From the NCBI GenBank assembly GCA_964542305.1, contig CAZITX010000032.1:1-6441 (forward strand): 6,441 nucleotides of DNA, read 5' to 3'. Positions within the stretch are counted from its first letter, which is position 1. Every line of letters starts with the position of its first letter. Positions 1 through 6,441 of the stretch are shown piece by piece. The stretch comes from DMER64 sp964542305. GTDB taxonomy: Bacteria; Bacteroidota; Bacteroidia; Bacteroidales; UBA932. The notes under the pieces were generated by a model, which saw only the letters and a list, made by a program, of their open reading frames with translations, was not told where the DNA came from and did not search any database. The translations under genes were made by a program, and so were the position numbers.

Positions 1-1130
1 CCCGGTATGTAATTATTGGCATAGCTGTAGCTGTGGCAGGGTTTCTCTTTTGGTACTTCAGCGAGATCCTCACCTACATACTTATTGCAGCGGTTTTGTC
101 CCTTATTGGCAAACCTGTAGTTAAAGGACTACGAAGGCTGCACCTGGGAAAATTCAAATTACCCGACTGGGCAAGTGCCTTACTCGCACTTTTATGCCTG
201 GCGGGTGTTTTTTTGCTTTTTATATTCATCTTCCTGCCGGTACTGGGAGAATTTGCCGGTATAATTGGGAAACTTGACCTTACGCTGCTTGAGGCAAGGT
301 TACAGGTGCCGCTTGAAAAACTGAATGTTTTCCTGGATGAATTGTTTCACGACACCCTGGAACCCATGACGGTTCGTGGGCTGTTGCAGGCGGTGTTATC
401 CCCTGTCATAGACCTGGATAGCGTGGAAGTGTTCTTCGCTTCGTTTGCCGGTCGTACCATCCGGTTTTTCATTGGCTTCTTTGTGGTTTTCTTCATCACT
501 TTCTTTTTCCTGAAAGAACAGAACATGTTCACCAATATGGTGGCCAGCCTGTTCAATGACAAAAACGAACCCAAAGCACGCAGGGCTCTGACCAATTCTT
601 ACAACCTGCTAACAAGGTATTTCATAGGGATCTTTGCCGAGATCACTGCCGTGACATTTCTAAACACCCTTGGTTGGACTTTCCTGTGCGGGATCCCGTT
701 CCGGTTTTCCCTTGTAATGGCATTATTATCGGGAATACTCTTTGTTATCCCCTATATCGGGCCGTTGACAGGTATTTTGGGGGTTCTTTTTACGGGTTTT
801 TTGCATTATTATTATGCGGGGACCGCAACCTTACTTCTAGGTTCGTTCCTGTTGCTTACCTTTCTTGTATTCCTGGTTACCTACATTATTGATTTGCTTG
901 TATTCCATCCCCTGATCTATGCAAAAAGCGTTAAGGCGCACCCCCTGGAACTGTTTATTGTTATTCTGGCAGCAGCCGGCATAGGAGGTTTGACGGGAAT
1001 GTTGATCGCGATACCCGTATATACGGTTTTGCGTGTTTTTGCAGGGGAATTTCTCTTCAATTTCAAGATCGTAAGAAAACTTACCATCCAGTTCCGCCAA
1101 AGAGATAAAAAAAGCAATAATGAACATTAA
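1..1130 (+). CDS. AI-2E family transporter / putative permease (5' partial)
   Basis: Polytopic inner-membrane protein of the AI-2E transporter family (formerly UPF0118, PerM-like). Members have been linked to autoinducer-2 export or Na+/H+ antiport, but the substrate here cannot be read from sequence. The frame is open to the left edge: codons from position 3 read RYVIIGIAVAVAG before the first possible start, a GTG at 33, and these hydrophobic residues fit the usual first membrane helix, so the true start lies outside the window. Numbering from the GTG, 365 residues are visible: N-terminal helices, a soluble segment (about 75-130) between helices, then a hydrophobic C-terminal half with the family signatures PYIGP (240-244) and HPLELF (303-308), the latter followed by a Gly-rich helix ending IAIPVY (325-330). 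The tail is basic and hydrophilic (RQRDKKSNNEH). The last 11 bp overlap the next gene, suggesting cotranscription. Family assignment is firm, function is not. Confidence 0.9.
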   Translation, partial: RYVIIGIAVAVAGFLFWYFSEILTYILIAAVLSLIGKPVVKGLRRLHLGKFKLPDWASALLALLCLAGVFLLFIFIFLPVLGEFAGIIGKLDLTLLEARLQVPLEKLNVFLDELFHDTLEPMTVRGLLQAVLSPVIDLDSVEVFFASFAGRTIRFFIGFFVVFFITFFFLKEQNMFTNMVASLFNDKNEPKARRALTNSYNLLTRYFIGIFAEITAVTFLNTLGWTFLCGIPFRFSLVMALLSGILFVIPYIGPLTGILGVLFTGFLHYYYAGTATLLLGSFLLLTFLVFLVTYIIDLLVFHPLIYAKSVKAHPLELFIVILAAAGIGGLTGMLIAIPVYTVLRVFAGEFLFNFKIVRKLTIQFRQRDKKSNNEH

Positions 1131-2064
1131 GGCCCTGCGTCTGGATCAATTCAGACCATACGCTCTTCCGGTAGCCCTGTTGCTGGGATCCCTGTTTCAC
1201 GGGTTTTGCGCCCGGTTGCAATTCCTTACTCCCTACCTCATATTTCTGATCCTGTTTATGACTTTGTGCGATATGGATGTCAGGGAAGTTCGCGTTAAAC
1301 CCATGCATATATGGCTGATCCTTTTTCAGACAGGAACCGCCTTGGGTTTCTATTTTTTATTACGGCCCGTGAACCAGGTAATTGCACAGGGTACCATGAT
1401 GGGAATACTGGCTCCGGTAGCTGTATCTTCCACTGTTATTGCCGTTATACTGGGGGCGAAGATGTCCAATATGATCACATACACCATCCTGAACAACATC
1501 GTTCTTGCCCTTACCGCTCCATTGATCTTTACATTTGCCGGGGGTACTTCAGATATAACATTCCTGGTATCCGCCTGGCTGATCATAAAACGGGTTGTTC
1601 CCATCATCATATTTCCTCTTATCGCAGCTTTGCTCTGTCAGCGTTTTTTTCCAAAAATCCGAAAAGGGATCGTACGCTTCCGGAATGTTCCTTTTTACCT
1701 GTGGGCTTTCGCCCTGACACTTGTTTTCGGTCAGACCATTGAGTTCATAATTCACCAGGACCGTTCCGGGATCCCCGTAATCCTGGTCATGACACTGATC
1801 TCCCTGCTGGAATGTGTACTGCTTTTTTCAGTTGGAAGGTGGATAGGTAAAAAGTACGGCGACAGAATAGGCGGGGGCCAGGCTATGGGACAAAAAAACA
1901 CATTGCTTGCCGTTTGGATGACACAAATATACCTTTATCCAATGGCATCAATCGTTCCCGCTACCTACGTGTTGTGGCAGAATATATGGAACAGCTGGCA
2001 GTTGTGGCGTGTCAGAGCCGGAGGGAAAGTGCATCAAGAGCAACCGCCAAATGCAACAACGTAG
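1120..2064 (+). CDS. Bile acid:sodium symporter (BASS/SBF) family transporter
   Basis: A 314-residue inner-membrane protein with about nine to ten hydrophobic helices, close to the usual BASS length. Family hallmarks are the two discontinuous-helix regions. One is APVAVSSTVIAVILGAK (98-114), followed by TYTILNNIVLALTAP (120-134). The other is GGGQAMGQKNTLLAVW (251-266), followed by YLYPMASIVPATYVLWQNIW (271-290). BASS proteins move organic anions such as bile acids or 2-oxo acids with sodium. The substrate is unknown here and there is no reason to assume bile acids. Residues that bind sodium in characterised members seem replaced (see findings). The ATG start gives a short polar leader (MNIKALRLDQFRPY) before helix 1 and overlaps the upstream AI-2E gene by 11 bp, which implies translation from a shared transcript. 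The last 17 residues (298-314), polar and past the conserved WQLW, are encoded inside the oppositely oriented GH9 gene. Confidence 0.88.
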   Translation: MNIKALRLDQFRPYALPVALLLGSLFHGFCARLQFLTPYLIFLILFMTLCDMDVREVRVKPMHIWLILFQTGTALGFYFLLRPVNQVIAQGTMMGILAPVAVSSTVIAVILGAKMSNMITYTILNNIVLALTAPLIFTFAGGTSDITFLVSAWLIIKRVVPIIIFPLIAALLCQRFFPKIRKGIVRFRNVPFYLWAFALTLVFGQTIEFIIHQDRSGIPVILVMTLISLLECVLLFSVGRWIGKKYGDRIGGGQAMGQKNTLLAVWMTQIYLYPMASIVPATYVLWQNIWNSWQLWRVRAGGKVHQEQPPNATT

Positions 2065-3634
2065 CATTCCAGTTAATGGCAATTTCGTTGGACGCATAAG
2101 ACTCCACAACATCTACATAACTTTCATCCGGAAAATCTGAAGGATAAACACATCCGTCTTGTTTGGCAGGATTGGGACCTCCCACCAGGAATCCCGGAAG
2201 CGGTCCGGGAAGATCATCGGTAGCTGCCAGACGATGATGAGGGTTCACCGGACTTCTTGTTCCCATACCTGTTACATAACAATATCCCAGCGGATTCCTG
2301 CCCAACAGGTAGTCCATATTATGAAATGCCTGTTCTTTGTAGTCTTTGTTCCCGTTCAGTTCGTAGCCGTAAAGAAGAGAAATAGCATTGCTCAGGCAAC
2401 TTTCCGACAAGCACCCCCAGAAGAAATCCCGTTCCGAGTTACCGTAAGAAGAAGCATAGGCGGCTCCTTGCGCTTTCAGAACAATACTGTCACAGAAACT
2501 TATCAAATGCTGCTTCATGGTTTCTGTTGCCTTTTCGTGTGTCAATAACGCAAAATACCCCAATCCGTCCACATTTCCCCAGGTAGGGGCTGTAAATGAA
2601 CCGGGTGCATATTCAGTCATTTTTTCATAATAAAGATCTTTCCCCGTTGTGAGGAACAATTCGCAGGATGCCCAGAAAAATTCGTCACGGGCTGAACGGT
2701 CTCCATAAGCTCCTGTCTGAACGTCGGGATCAAATTGCTTGTTCATTTCAAATTGATTGTACAGTGCATTGGGATTAGCCAAAGCCCATTGGAAAGCATA
2801 TTCTGCAGCGTTTTCCATCGTGGCGGCCGTCTGTGAGTATTCCGGAATTTGTTTACAAATCCTTGCTGCTTGTGCCATGGATGCAGCAAAATCCAATGTG
2901 GCCGTAACGGATTTTTGAACTACATACCTCTGTTGTTTACACTCTTCAGGTTTGACAAATCCTTCAAAAGAAGGAGTGGTCAATTTGTGGTACACCCCAC
3001 CGTCGCCCGGATCCTGCATGGTCAGAGCCCATTGCAGGTTGTACATCATTTCTTCCAGAATACCGTCATTCAGCGAATACCCGGGATACTTTTCATAACC
3101 CGCAAGAACAAGCCCGGTGGTATAAGAGGCATTCACAATGTATTTATTGTAATCTCCGGCATCGTACCATCCTTTTGGCGAAGAAATAATGGTTCCTTCC
3201 GGTCTTTCCGGAGAAGCGGCAGAAGCATGAATCATCACCGAGGTATCGGGATGGCCCGGTTCGGAACGCTGCAGCGTAAATGCTTCCAGTGCACTTGCTG
3301 CCAGTGGTGCCAATACATTTTCATCAATACGGAAAACAGGGGATGAGTCTCCGTTTTCTGTAATTATGCTGTATGCCCCCGGCTTATTAAATGGTGAAAA
3401 ATCCAGTTGTGTAAGCATTTTGCCCGAAAAAGGGGATACGACGGTTTCCCCCGCCGTGTTTTCATAAACCGTCTCACCGGTTTGTTCGTCTACTACCCGG
3501 AACATTCCGGTAAAGGCACCCTCTGTAACGGCAATTTTTTCACGGTCGGGATAATGGCCCAACTGGTTGATCAATACCTGAGGCTTAGCGTTGCAGGCCG
3601 TCAGAATGAGAAGTGCAAAGAGTATGTTTTTCAT
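2012..3634 (-). CDS. Glycoside hydrolase family 9 lipoprotein (endoglucanase/cellulase-like)
   Basis: A 540-residue secreted beta-glycosidase. Residues 1-13 form a short signal peptide with lipobox LTAC, so Cys14 should be lipidated. Residues 18-105 are the N-terminal Ig-like domain of GH9 enzymes (VLINQLGHYPDREKIAV). Residues 110-540 are the (alpha/alpha)6 catalytic domain. Catalytic features are all visible: WYDAGDY (156-162) with Asp158 and Asp161 as the base region, PHHR (465-468) with the conserved His, and YASNEIAINWNA (513-524) with Glu517 as the expected general acid. LLGRNPLGY (443-451) and PGFLVGGPN (480-488) also fit the family. It should be an active inverting enzyme. Most GH9 enzymes cut beta-1,4-glucan or xyloglucan chains, while some are exo-beta-glucosaminidases, and sequence alone does not settle this. 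The ATG is fixed by an in-frame TAA 6 nt upstream and overlaps the stop of the symporter gene (ATGA). The 3' end overlaps the BASS gene by 53 bp. No SusC/D neighbours are visible. Confidence 0.93.
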   Translation of the reverse strand: MKNILFALLILTACNAKPQVLINQLGHYPDREKIAVTEGAFTGMFRVVDEQTGETVYENTAGETVVSPFSGKMLTQLDFSPFNKPGAYSIITENGDSSPVFRIDENVLAPLAASALEAFTLQRSEPGHPDTSVMIHASAASPERPEGTIISSPKGWYDAGDYNKYIVNASYTTGLVLAGYEKYPGYSLNDGILEEMMYNLQWALTMQDPGDGGVYHKLTTPSFEGFVKPEECKQQRYVVQKSVTATLDFAASMAQAARICKQIPEYSQTAATMENAAEYAFQWALANPNALYNQFEMNKQFDPDVQTGAYGDRSARDEFFWASCELFLTTGKDLYYEKMTEYAPGSFTAPTWGNVDGLGYFALLTHEKATETMKQHLISFCDSIVLKAQGAAYASSYGNSERDFFWGCLSESCLSNAISLLYGYELNGNKDYKEQAFHNMDYLLGRNPLGYCYVTGMGTRSPVNPHHRLAATDDLPGPLPGFLVGGPNPAKQDGCVYPSDFPDESYVDVVESYASNEIAINWNATLLHLAVALDALSLRL

Positions 3635-5082
3635 GGATTAGATAGTATTGGTTTTGATTTTCCGGTAAAGATATAGATAAGAATATAAACTACAGCCGAT
3701 ACAGTTATTCCAAAAATATTTTCATTCAAACCGAACGGAAGAGGTACTTTGAAAAGTATCAATAAAATGGTTGTGCTCCCTCCGGCTATCATAGCCGGGA
3801 GAGCAGCTGCAGCTTTCGGCTTTCTTGTGTACAACGCGGCCAGTATCGGTACAAAAAGACCGGATACCATAAAAGCATACGAATAAAGCATCAGTTCCAG
3901 TACGTTGGTCATAGAATGAGCCAGAACCAACGCCAGAGCTCCTATAGCCAGTGTTATTATCTGAGAAACCCTTAATTGCGCTTTCATTCCTTTTGCCGGT
4001 TTAAAGATCTTGTCCAGGATGTCTGTCTGAACATTTCCCGAGGCAGCCATCAGGCAACTGTCAGCAGTAGATAAAATAGCGGAAAAATAAGCTGCCAGCA
4101 TCAGCCCCATTAAACCGACCGGCAGGACAGTGTTTAACAATACGGGAAGGGCTGTCTCTGAATCAATGCCGGCCCCGGGAGGATAACCGGCAGCGGTAAA
4201 CATGCCGTTTTCAAAAGCCACACGTGCAAACATACCCAGGACAGTTCCCATAAGGGCCATCAGCGGCCACTCGAACAAACCGGCAATGAACCAGGCTCTC
4301 TGCGCCTGCTTTTTATTTTTGGAGGCGTAAATCCTTTGGTATAATGTCATGCCTACAAACCATATAGGAATAATGGTAACACCCCAATTGACAAGTTGTT
4401 GCCAGGTCACGTTGGTAAAGGTCAGGAATTCTTTCCCTATGGTTGCCTTTATGACATCCATACCGCCAATGGCGGAATAAGCGATTGGAATGCCAATTAG
4501 CACCAGGCCGCACATCAGGATAAGCCACTGGATGGTATCGGTGTAAATCACCGCCTTCAGGCCGCCGATGCCGGTATAGACTACGGCAACCACACCCATA
4601 ATGATCAGGGCGGTCGTCATGTCAATCTCTGCAAAAGTCGCGGAGGCAAGTTTGGCACCTGCCAGCAACTGGGAACTAGTAAATCCGATGTACCCGATTG
4701 CGGATATCACACCGGCAATCATGGCTACTTTTCCATTATAAAAATGATGGAACAACTGGGGAAATGTAAAGAACTTATGTTTTGCAGATAATTTAACTAT
4801 CACCGGTATCAGAACCACTGCACTCAGCCAGGCGCCTATCAGGCCGGTGAAGAGCATCCATGAACCCGAAACACCCATAATAAATCCCAGTCCGCCAAGA
4901 CCTATGGAAAAACCGCCCCCCACATCTGTGGCCACTACCGACAACCCTATATGCCAACTTTTAAGCGATCGGCCACCTACATAATAATCCTCCAGATTCT
5001 TGTTTTTTTTGTAAAAATAAAAGCCGACTCCCAACATGGTCAGGAAATAAACAAGAAAAATCACGTAATCTACAACCGTCAT
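3631..5082 (-). CDS. Sodium:solute symporter (SSS) family transporter
   Basis: A 483-residue inner-membrane Na+-coupled symporter, near the family's usual length, with about 13 hydrophobic segments. Signatures: YYVGGRSL (33-40) after the first helix, GGLKAVIYTDTIQ (173-185), and YFSAILSTADS (332-342) in the helix that carries the Na2 site. Ser338 and Thr339 match the Ser/Thr pair that binds sodium in PutP, and Asp53 in LSVVATDVGGG sits where PutP has its essential helix II Asp, so sodium coupling looks intact. The substrate is not deducible from the protein. Context suggests a sugar released by the GH9 enzyme, since the GH9 ATG overlaps this stop codon (ATGA) and the two must share a transcript. 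The ATG at 5082 gives a short leader (MTVVDYV) into helix 1. A promoter candidate lies about 75 nt upstream. PutP-like amino acid or sialic acid symporters are possible alternatives. Confidence 0.92.
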   Translation of the reverse strand: MTVVDYVIFLVYFLTMLGVGFYFYKKNKNLEDYYVGGRSLKSWHIGLSVVATDVGGGFSIGLGGLGFIMGVSGSWMLFTGLIGAWLSAVVLIPVIVKLSAKHKFFTFPQLFHHFYNGKVAMIAGVISAIGYIGFTSSQLLAGAKLASATFAEIDMTTALIIMGVVAVVYTGIGGLKAVIYTDTIQWLILMCGLVLIGIPIAYSAIGGMDVIKATIGKEFLTFTNVTWQQLVNWGVTIIPIWFVGMTLYQRIYASKNKKQAQRAWFIAGLFEWPLMALMGTVLGMFARVAFENGMFTAAGYPPGAGIDSETALPVLLNTVLPVGLMGLMLAAYFSAILSTADSCLMAASGNVQTDILDKIFKPAKGMKAQLRVSQIITLAIGALALVLAHSMTNVLELMLYSYAFMVSGLFVPILAALYTRKPKAAAALPAMIAGGSTTILLILFKVPLPFGLNENIFGITVSAVVYILIYIFTGKSKPILSNP

Positions 5083-5157
5083 AAATGAAATCTGATTTTG
5101 TTCTTAAAAAAACCGAACCGTTAATACAGGAGATCCCCCGTAAACCAGAACGACGTA

Positions 5158-5188
5158 TTTACAAATATAGGATTTTTCGTTATCTTTA
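5158..5188 (+). promoter_or_regulatory. Putative Bacteroidota promoter for the OmpA-family lipoprotein gene
   Basis: TATCTTTA at 5181-5188 matches the -7 consensus TAnnTTTG except for the last base, and TTTA at 5158-5161, 19 nt upstream, resembles the -33 TTTG. The start point would be near 5193, giving a leader of about 30 nt, A/T-rich just before the ATG at 5223. This position supports the 5223 start over the in-frame ATG at 5085, which would lie upstream of the promoter. Confidence 0.4.
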
Positions 5189-5194
5189 CAGAAA
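5162..5194 (-). promoter_or_regulatory. Putative Bacteroidota promoter for the SSS-GH9 operon
   Basis: Read on the minus strand, 5162-5169 is TATATTTG, an exact match to the Bacteroidota -7 consensus TAnnTTTG. TTTC at 5194-5191, separated by 21 nt, is a near match to the -33 TTTG. Transcription would begin near 5155 and leave a leader of roughly 70 nt before the symporter ATG. The motif match and spacing are visible; activity is inferred. Confidence 0.45.
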
Positions 5195-5222
5195 GCAATG
5201 CAACCATTTATTATTAAATAAC

Positions 5223-5909
5223 ATGAAAACTTTTAGAACAATTATTACGGGAATGCTTATCGCTTCCCTGACGCTGACCAGCTGCGGCACTATAGGGAGA
5301 ACAGGCGTAGGCGCAGGGATCGGCGTGGCAGCCGGTGCCGCTGCAGGAGCCGGGATCGGGGCAGCTGCCGGAAATACTGCCGTAGGAACTGCCATTGGTG
5401 CCGTTGTGGGTGGTGTTGCCGGAATCTTGATTGGCCGTCATATGGATAAACAAAAAGCCGAACTGGAAGAGATACTGCCCGAAGATGCTTCCATTGAAAT
5501 GGTCAATGAAGGACAAGCAATAAAAGTAACCCTGGAATCGGGTATTCTCTTTGCAACAAATTCAACGGCCATAGGAGAGAATGCCAAGACATCCCTGAAA
5601 AATTTCTCTGTAAACCTCAACCAGAATCCCGACACCAATATTGAGATAGAGGGGCATACAGATATTACGGGTACTGTTGAATACAACCAGGGATTATCCG
5701 AAAGAAGGGCCCGCAGTGTACGTGATTACCTGTTGCTTCAGGGTGTTGACGGAAATCGTATGAGCACCGTCGGAAAAGGAATTCACGAACCTATAGCCGA
5801 TAATAATACAATAGAAGGCAGGTTACAAAACCGCCGTGTGGAGATCTTTATCCTGCCTAATGAGAAGATGATTGAGGAAGCACAACGGGAAGCCGAAACT
5901 GCCCGGTAA
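5223..5909 (+). CDS. OmpA-family lipoprotein with glycine-zipper domain
   Basis: A 228-residue outer-membrane lipoprotein expected to tether the envelope to peptidoglycan. Residues 1-20 form a classical signal peptide (MKTFRTIITG then a hydrophobic core) with lipobox LTSC, so Cys21 is lipidated. Residues 28-71 are a glycine zipper of repeated GxGxxxG/A steps, likely membrane-inserted or oligomerising. Residues 72-95 form a charged linker. Residues 100-211 are the OmpA C-terminal domain: GHTD (144-147), YNQGLSERRARSVRDYL (154-170) and LQNRRVEI (201-208). Asp147 and Arg162, 15 apart, match the pair that binds diaminopimelate in OmpA proteins. The architecture resembles E. coli YiaD. The frame is open from an ATG at 5085, but that start would bury the signal peptide 46 residues in, so the ATG at 5223 is chosen. 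It is divergent from the symporter gene and convergent with the peroxiredoxin gene, with a 10-bp gap. Confidence 0.92.
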   Translation: MKTFRTIITGMLIASLTLTSCGTIGRTGVGAGIGVAAGAAAGAGIGAAAGNTAVGTAIGAVVGGVAGILIGRHMDKQKAELEEILPEDASIEMVNEGQAIKVTLESGILFATNSTAIGENAKTSLKNFSVNLNQNPDTNIEIEGHTDITGTVEYNQGLSERRARSVRDYLLLQGVDGNRMSTVGKGIHEPIADNNTIEGRLQNRRVEIFILPNEKMIEEAQREAETAR

Positions 5910-5931
5910 AAAAGAATTTTTATTTCTTTTT
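5909..5931. terminator. Weak A/T-rich hairpin between convergent genes
   Basis: AAAAAGAA (5909-5916) pairs with TTCTTTTT (5924-5931) around a 7-nt loop, with A tracts on one side and T tracts on the other. It spans the stop codons of both convergent genes and could serve as a two-way terminator. The stem has a single G-C pair, so its stability is doubtful and it may be only compositional. Confidence 0.25.
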
Positions 5932-6441
5932 GAGTTTTGACCAGACTTTTTCCTCCGGAAGCGGTTTGGTACAGAAGAACCAGTCGTAGCATTTAATATC
6001 GTCCTTGCTCTCCATTCTTTCCTTTGCGACACCGCATGAACCGGCTGTCGGAACGATTACGTCGTCACCGGGACGCCAGTCTGCCGGCATGGCCACTCCA
6101 AATTCGTCGGCCGCCTGAAGTGCTACAACTACCCGGTACAATTCGTCAAAATTACGGCCCAGGCTCAACGGGTAATAAATAATCGTGCGGATAATTCCTT
6201 TAGGATCGATAAAAAACACGGCCCTGACAGCTTTTGTTTCGCTTTCTCCGGGTTGTACCATGCCGTATTTATTGGCAATTTCCATGGTAATGTCCTCTAT
6301 CAAAGGAAATTTCACTTCCACATCTTTCATCCCTTTGTACTGGATTTTTTCTTTAATTGTGCGAAGCCAGGCAATGTGGCTGTAAATAGGGTCTGCTGAA
6401 TAATAGATATCTATGCTGAAAATCAGCAAATTAAACGATAT
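5920..6441 (-). CDS. Peroxiredoxin, Prx6 / archaeal-type thioredoxin peroxidase group (5' partial)
   Basis: C-terminal 173 residues of a thiol peroxidase that reduces H2O2 and organic peroxides in the cytoplasm. The frame is open to the right edge (ISFNLLIFSID), so the N-terminal thioredoxin-fold part with the peroxidatic Cys lies outside the window. The TTG at 6429 is not a credible start. Family marks, numbered from that TTG codon as residue 1: YSHIAW (16-21), FPLIED (41-46), VRAVFFIDPKGIIRTIIYYP (68-87) with the conserved active-site Arg69, GRNFDELYRVVVALQ (91-105) and the C-terminal arm PADWRPGD (115-122). CYDWFFC (147-153) matches the C-x5-C motif of archaeal Prx6-type enzymes such as Aeropyrum thioredoxin peroxidase, where it supplies the resolving Cys. 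A third Cys is at 132. An unusual 6-residue repeat sits near the left of the visible part (see findings). It is convergent with the OmpA lipoprotein gene. Confidence 0.92.
   Translation of the reverse strand: MSFNLLIFSIDIYYSADPIYSHIAWLRTIKEKIQYKGMKDVEVKFPLIEDITMEIANKYGMVQPGESETKAVRAVFFIDPKGIIRTIIYYPLSLGRNFDELYRVVVALQAADEFGVAMPADWRPGDDVIVPTAGSCGVAKERMESKDDIKCYDWFFCTKPLPEEKVWSKLKKK

Noticed and set aside
33..35. GTG at 33 as the start of the AI-2E family gene.
   Set aside because: The frame is open further left with hydrophobic residues typical of the first helix, so the gene is cut by the window edge.
1311..1742. A 143-codon open frame on the + strand, out of frame within the BASS gene.
   Set aside because: It is a shadow of the transporter gene: rich in Cys, His and Arg, no recognisable domain, fully inside a well supported CDS.
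2192..2212. Inverted repeat CCCGG...CCGGG with a short spacer.
   Set aside because: It lies inside the GH9 coding region where it encodes the Pro/Gly-rich PGPLPG segment, and has no terminator-like T tract.
2849..3346. A 165-codon open frame on the + strand opposite the GH9 gene.
   Set aside because: It is antisense to a region with intact GH9 catalytic-domain motifs, and its product has no recognisable family features.
5085..5222. An in-frame ATG at 5085 that would add 46 residues to the OmpA-family lipoprotein.
   Set aside because: It would place the signal peptide and lipobox internally, the extension is highly basic and not family-like, and the promoter candidate lies downstream of it.
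5290..5440. GC-rich repetitive stretch, considered as a possible DNA repeat.
   Set aside because: The pattern is explained by Gly/Ala codons of the glycine zipper and has no regular nucleotide period.
6427..6429. TTG at 6429 as the start of the peroxiredoxin.
   Set aside because: It would remove the peroxidatic Cys half of the fold, and the frame stays open to the right edge.

Overview
The window looks like an ordinary stretch of Bacteroidota chromosome, most likely Bacteroidales. The evidence is a Bacteroidota-type promoter (-7 consensus TAnnTTTG) between the divergent genes, translation starts without clear Shine-Dalgarno sites, and the gene families present: a GH9 lipoprotein with an Ig-like N-terminus, a glycine-zipper OmpA lipoprotein and a Prx6-type peroxiredoxin. 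I see no mobile element, CRISPR array, tRNA or rRNA, and no strong sign of horizontal transfer.

Layout from left to right. (1) Positions 1-1130 (+) hold most of an AI-2E family membrane protein, cut by the left edge. (2) Positions 1120-2064 (+) hold a bile acid:sodium symporter (BASS/SBF) family transporter that overlaps gene 1 by 11 bp, so the two are probably cotranscribed. (3) Positions 2012-3634 (-) hold a GH9 glycoside hydrolase lipoprotein, convergent with gene 2 and overlapping it tail to tail by 53 bp. (4) Positions 3631-5082 (-) hold a sodium:solute symporter (SSS) whose stop codon overlaps the GH9 start in an ATGA junction, giving a two-gene operon read leftward. (5) A 140-bp intergenic region (5083-5222) carries two overlapping, back-to-back promoter candidates. 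(6) Positions 5223-5909 (+) hold an OmpA-family lipoprotein with a glycine zipper. (7) Positions 5920-6441 (-) hold the C-terminal part of a Prx6-type peroxiredoxin, cut by the right edge and convergent with gene 6 across a 10-bp gap.

How the genes may work together. The SSS-GH9 pair reads as a small glycan-use unit: a lipid-anchored beta-glycosidase would release short sugars that a sodium-driven inner-membrane symporter takes up. No SusC/SusD pair is visible, so it is not a complete polysaccharide utilisation locus within this window. The OmpA lipoprotein (envelope-peptidoglycan tethering) and the peroxiredoxin (peroxide detoxification) look like unrelated housekeeping genes. The most notable details are the convergent coding overlap, the interleaved divergent promoters, altered sodium-site residues in the BASS protein, and a 6-residue internal duplication in the peroxiredoxin. 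I did not find a convincing new multi-gene system.
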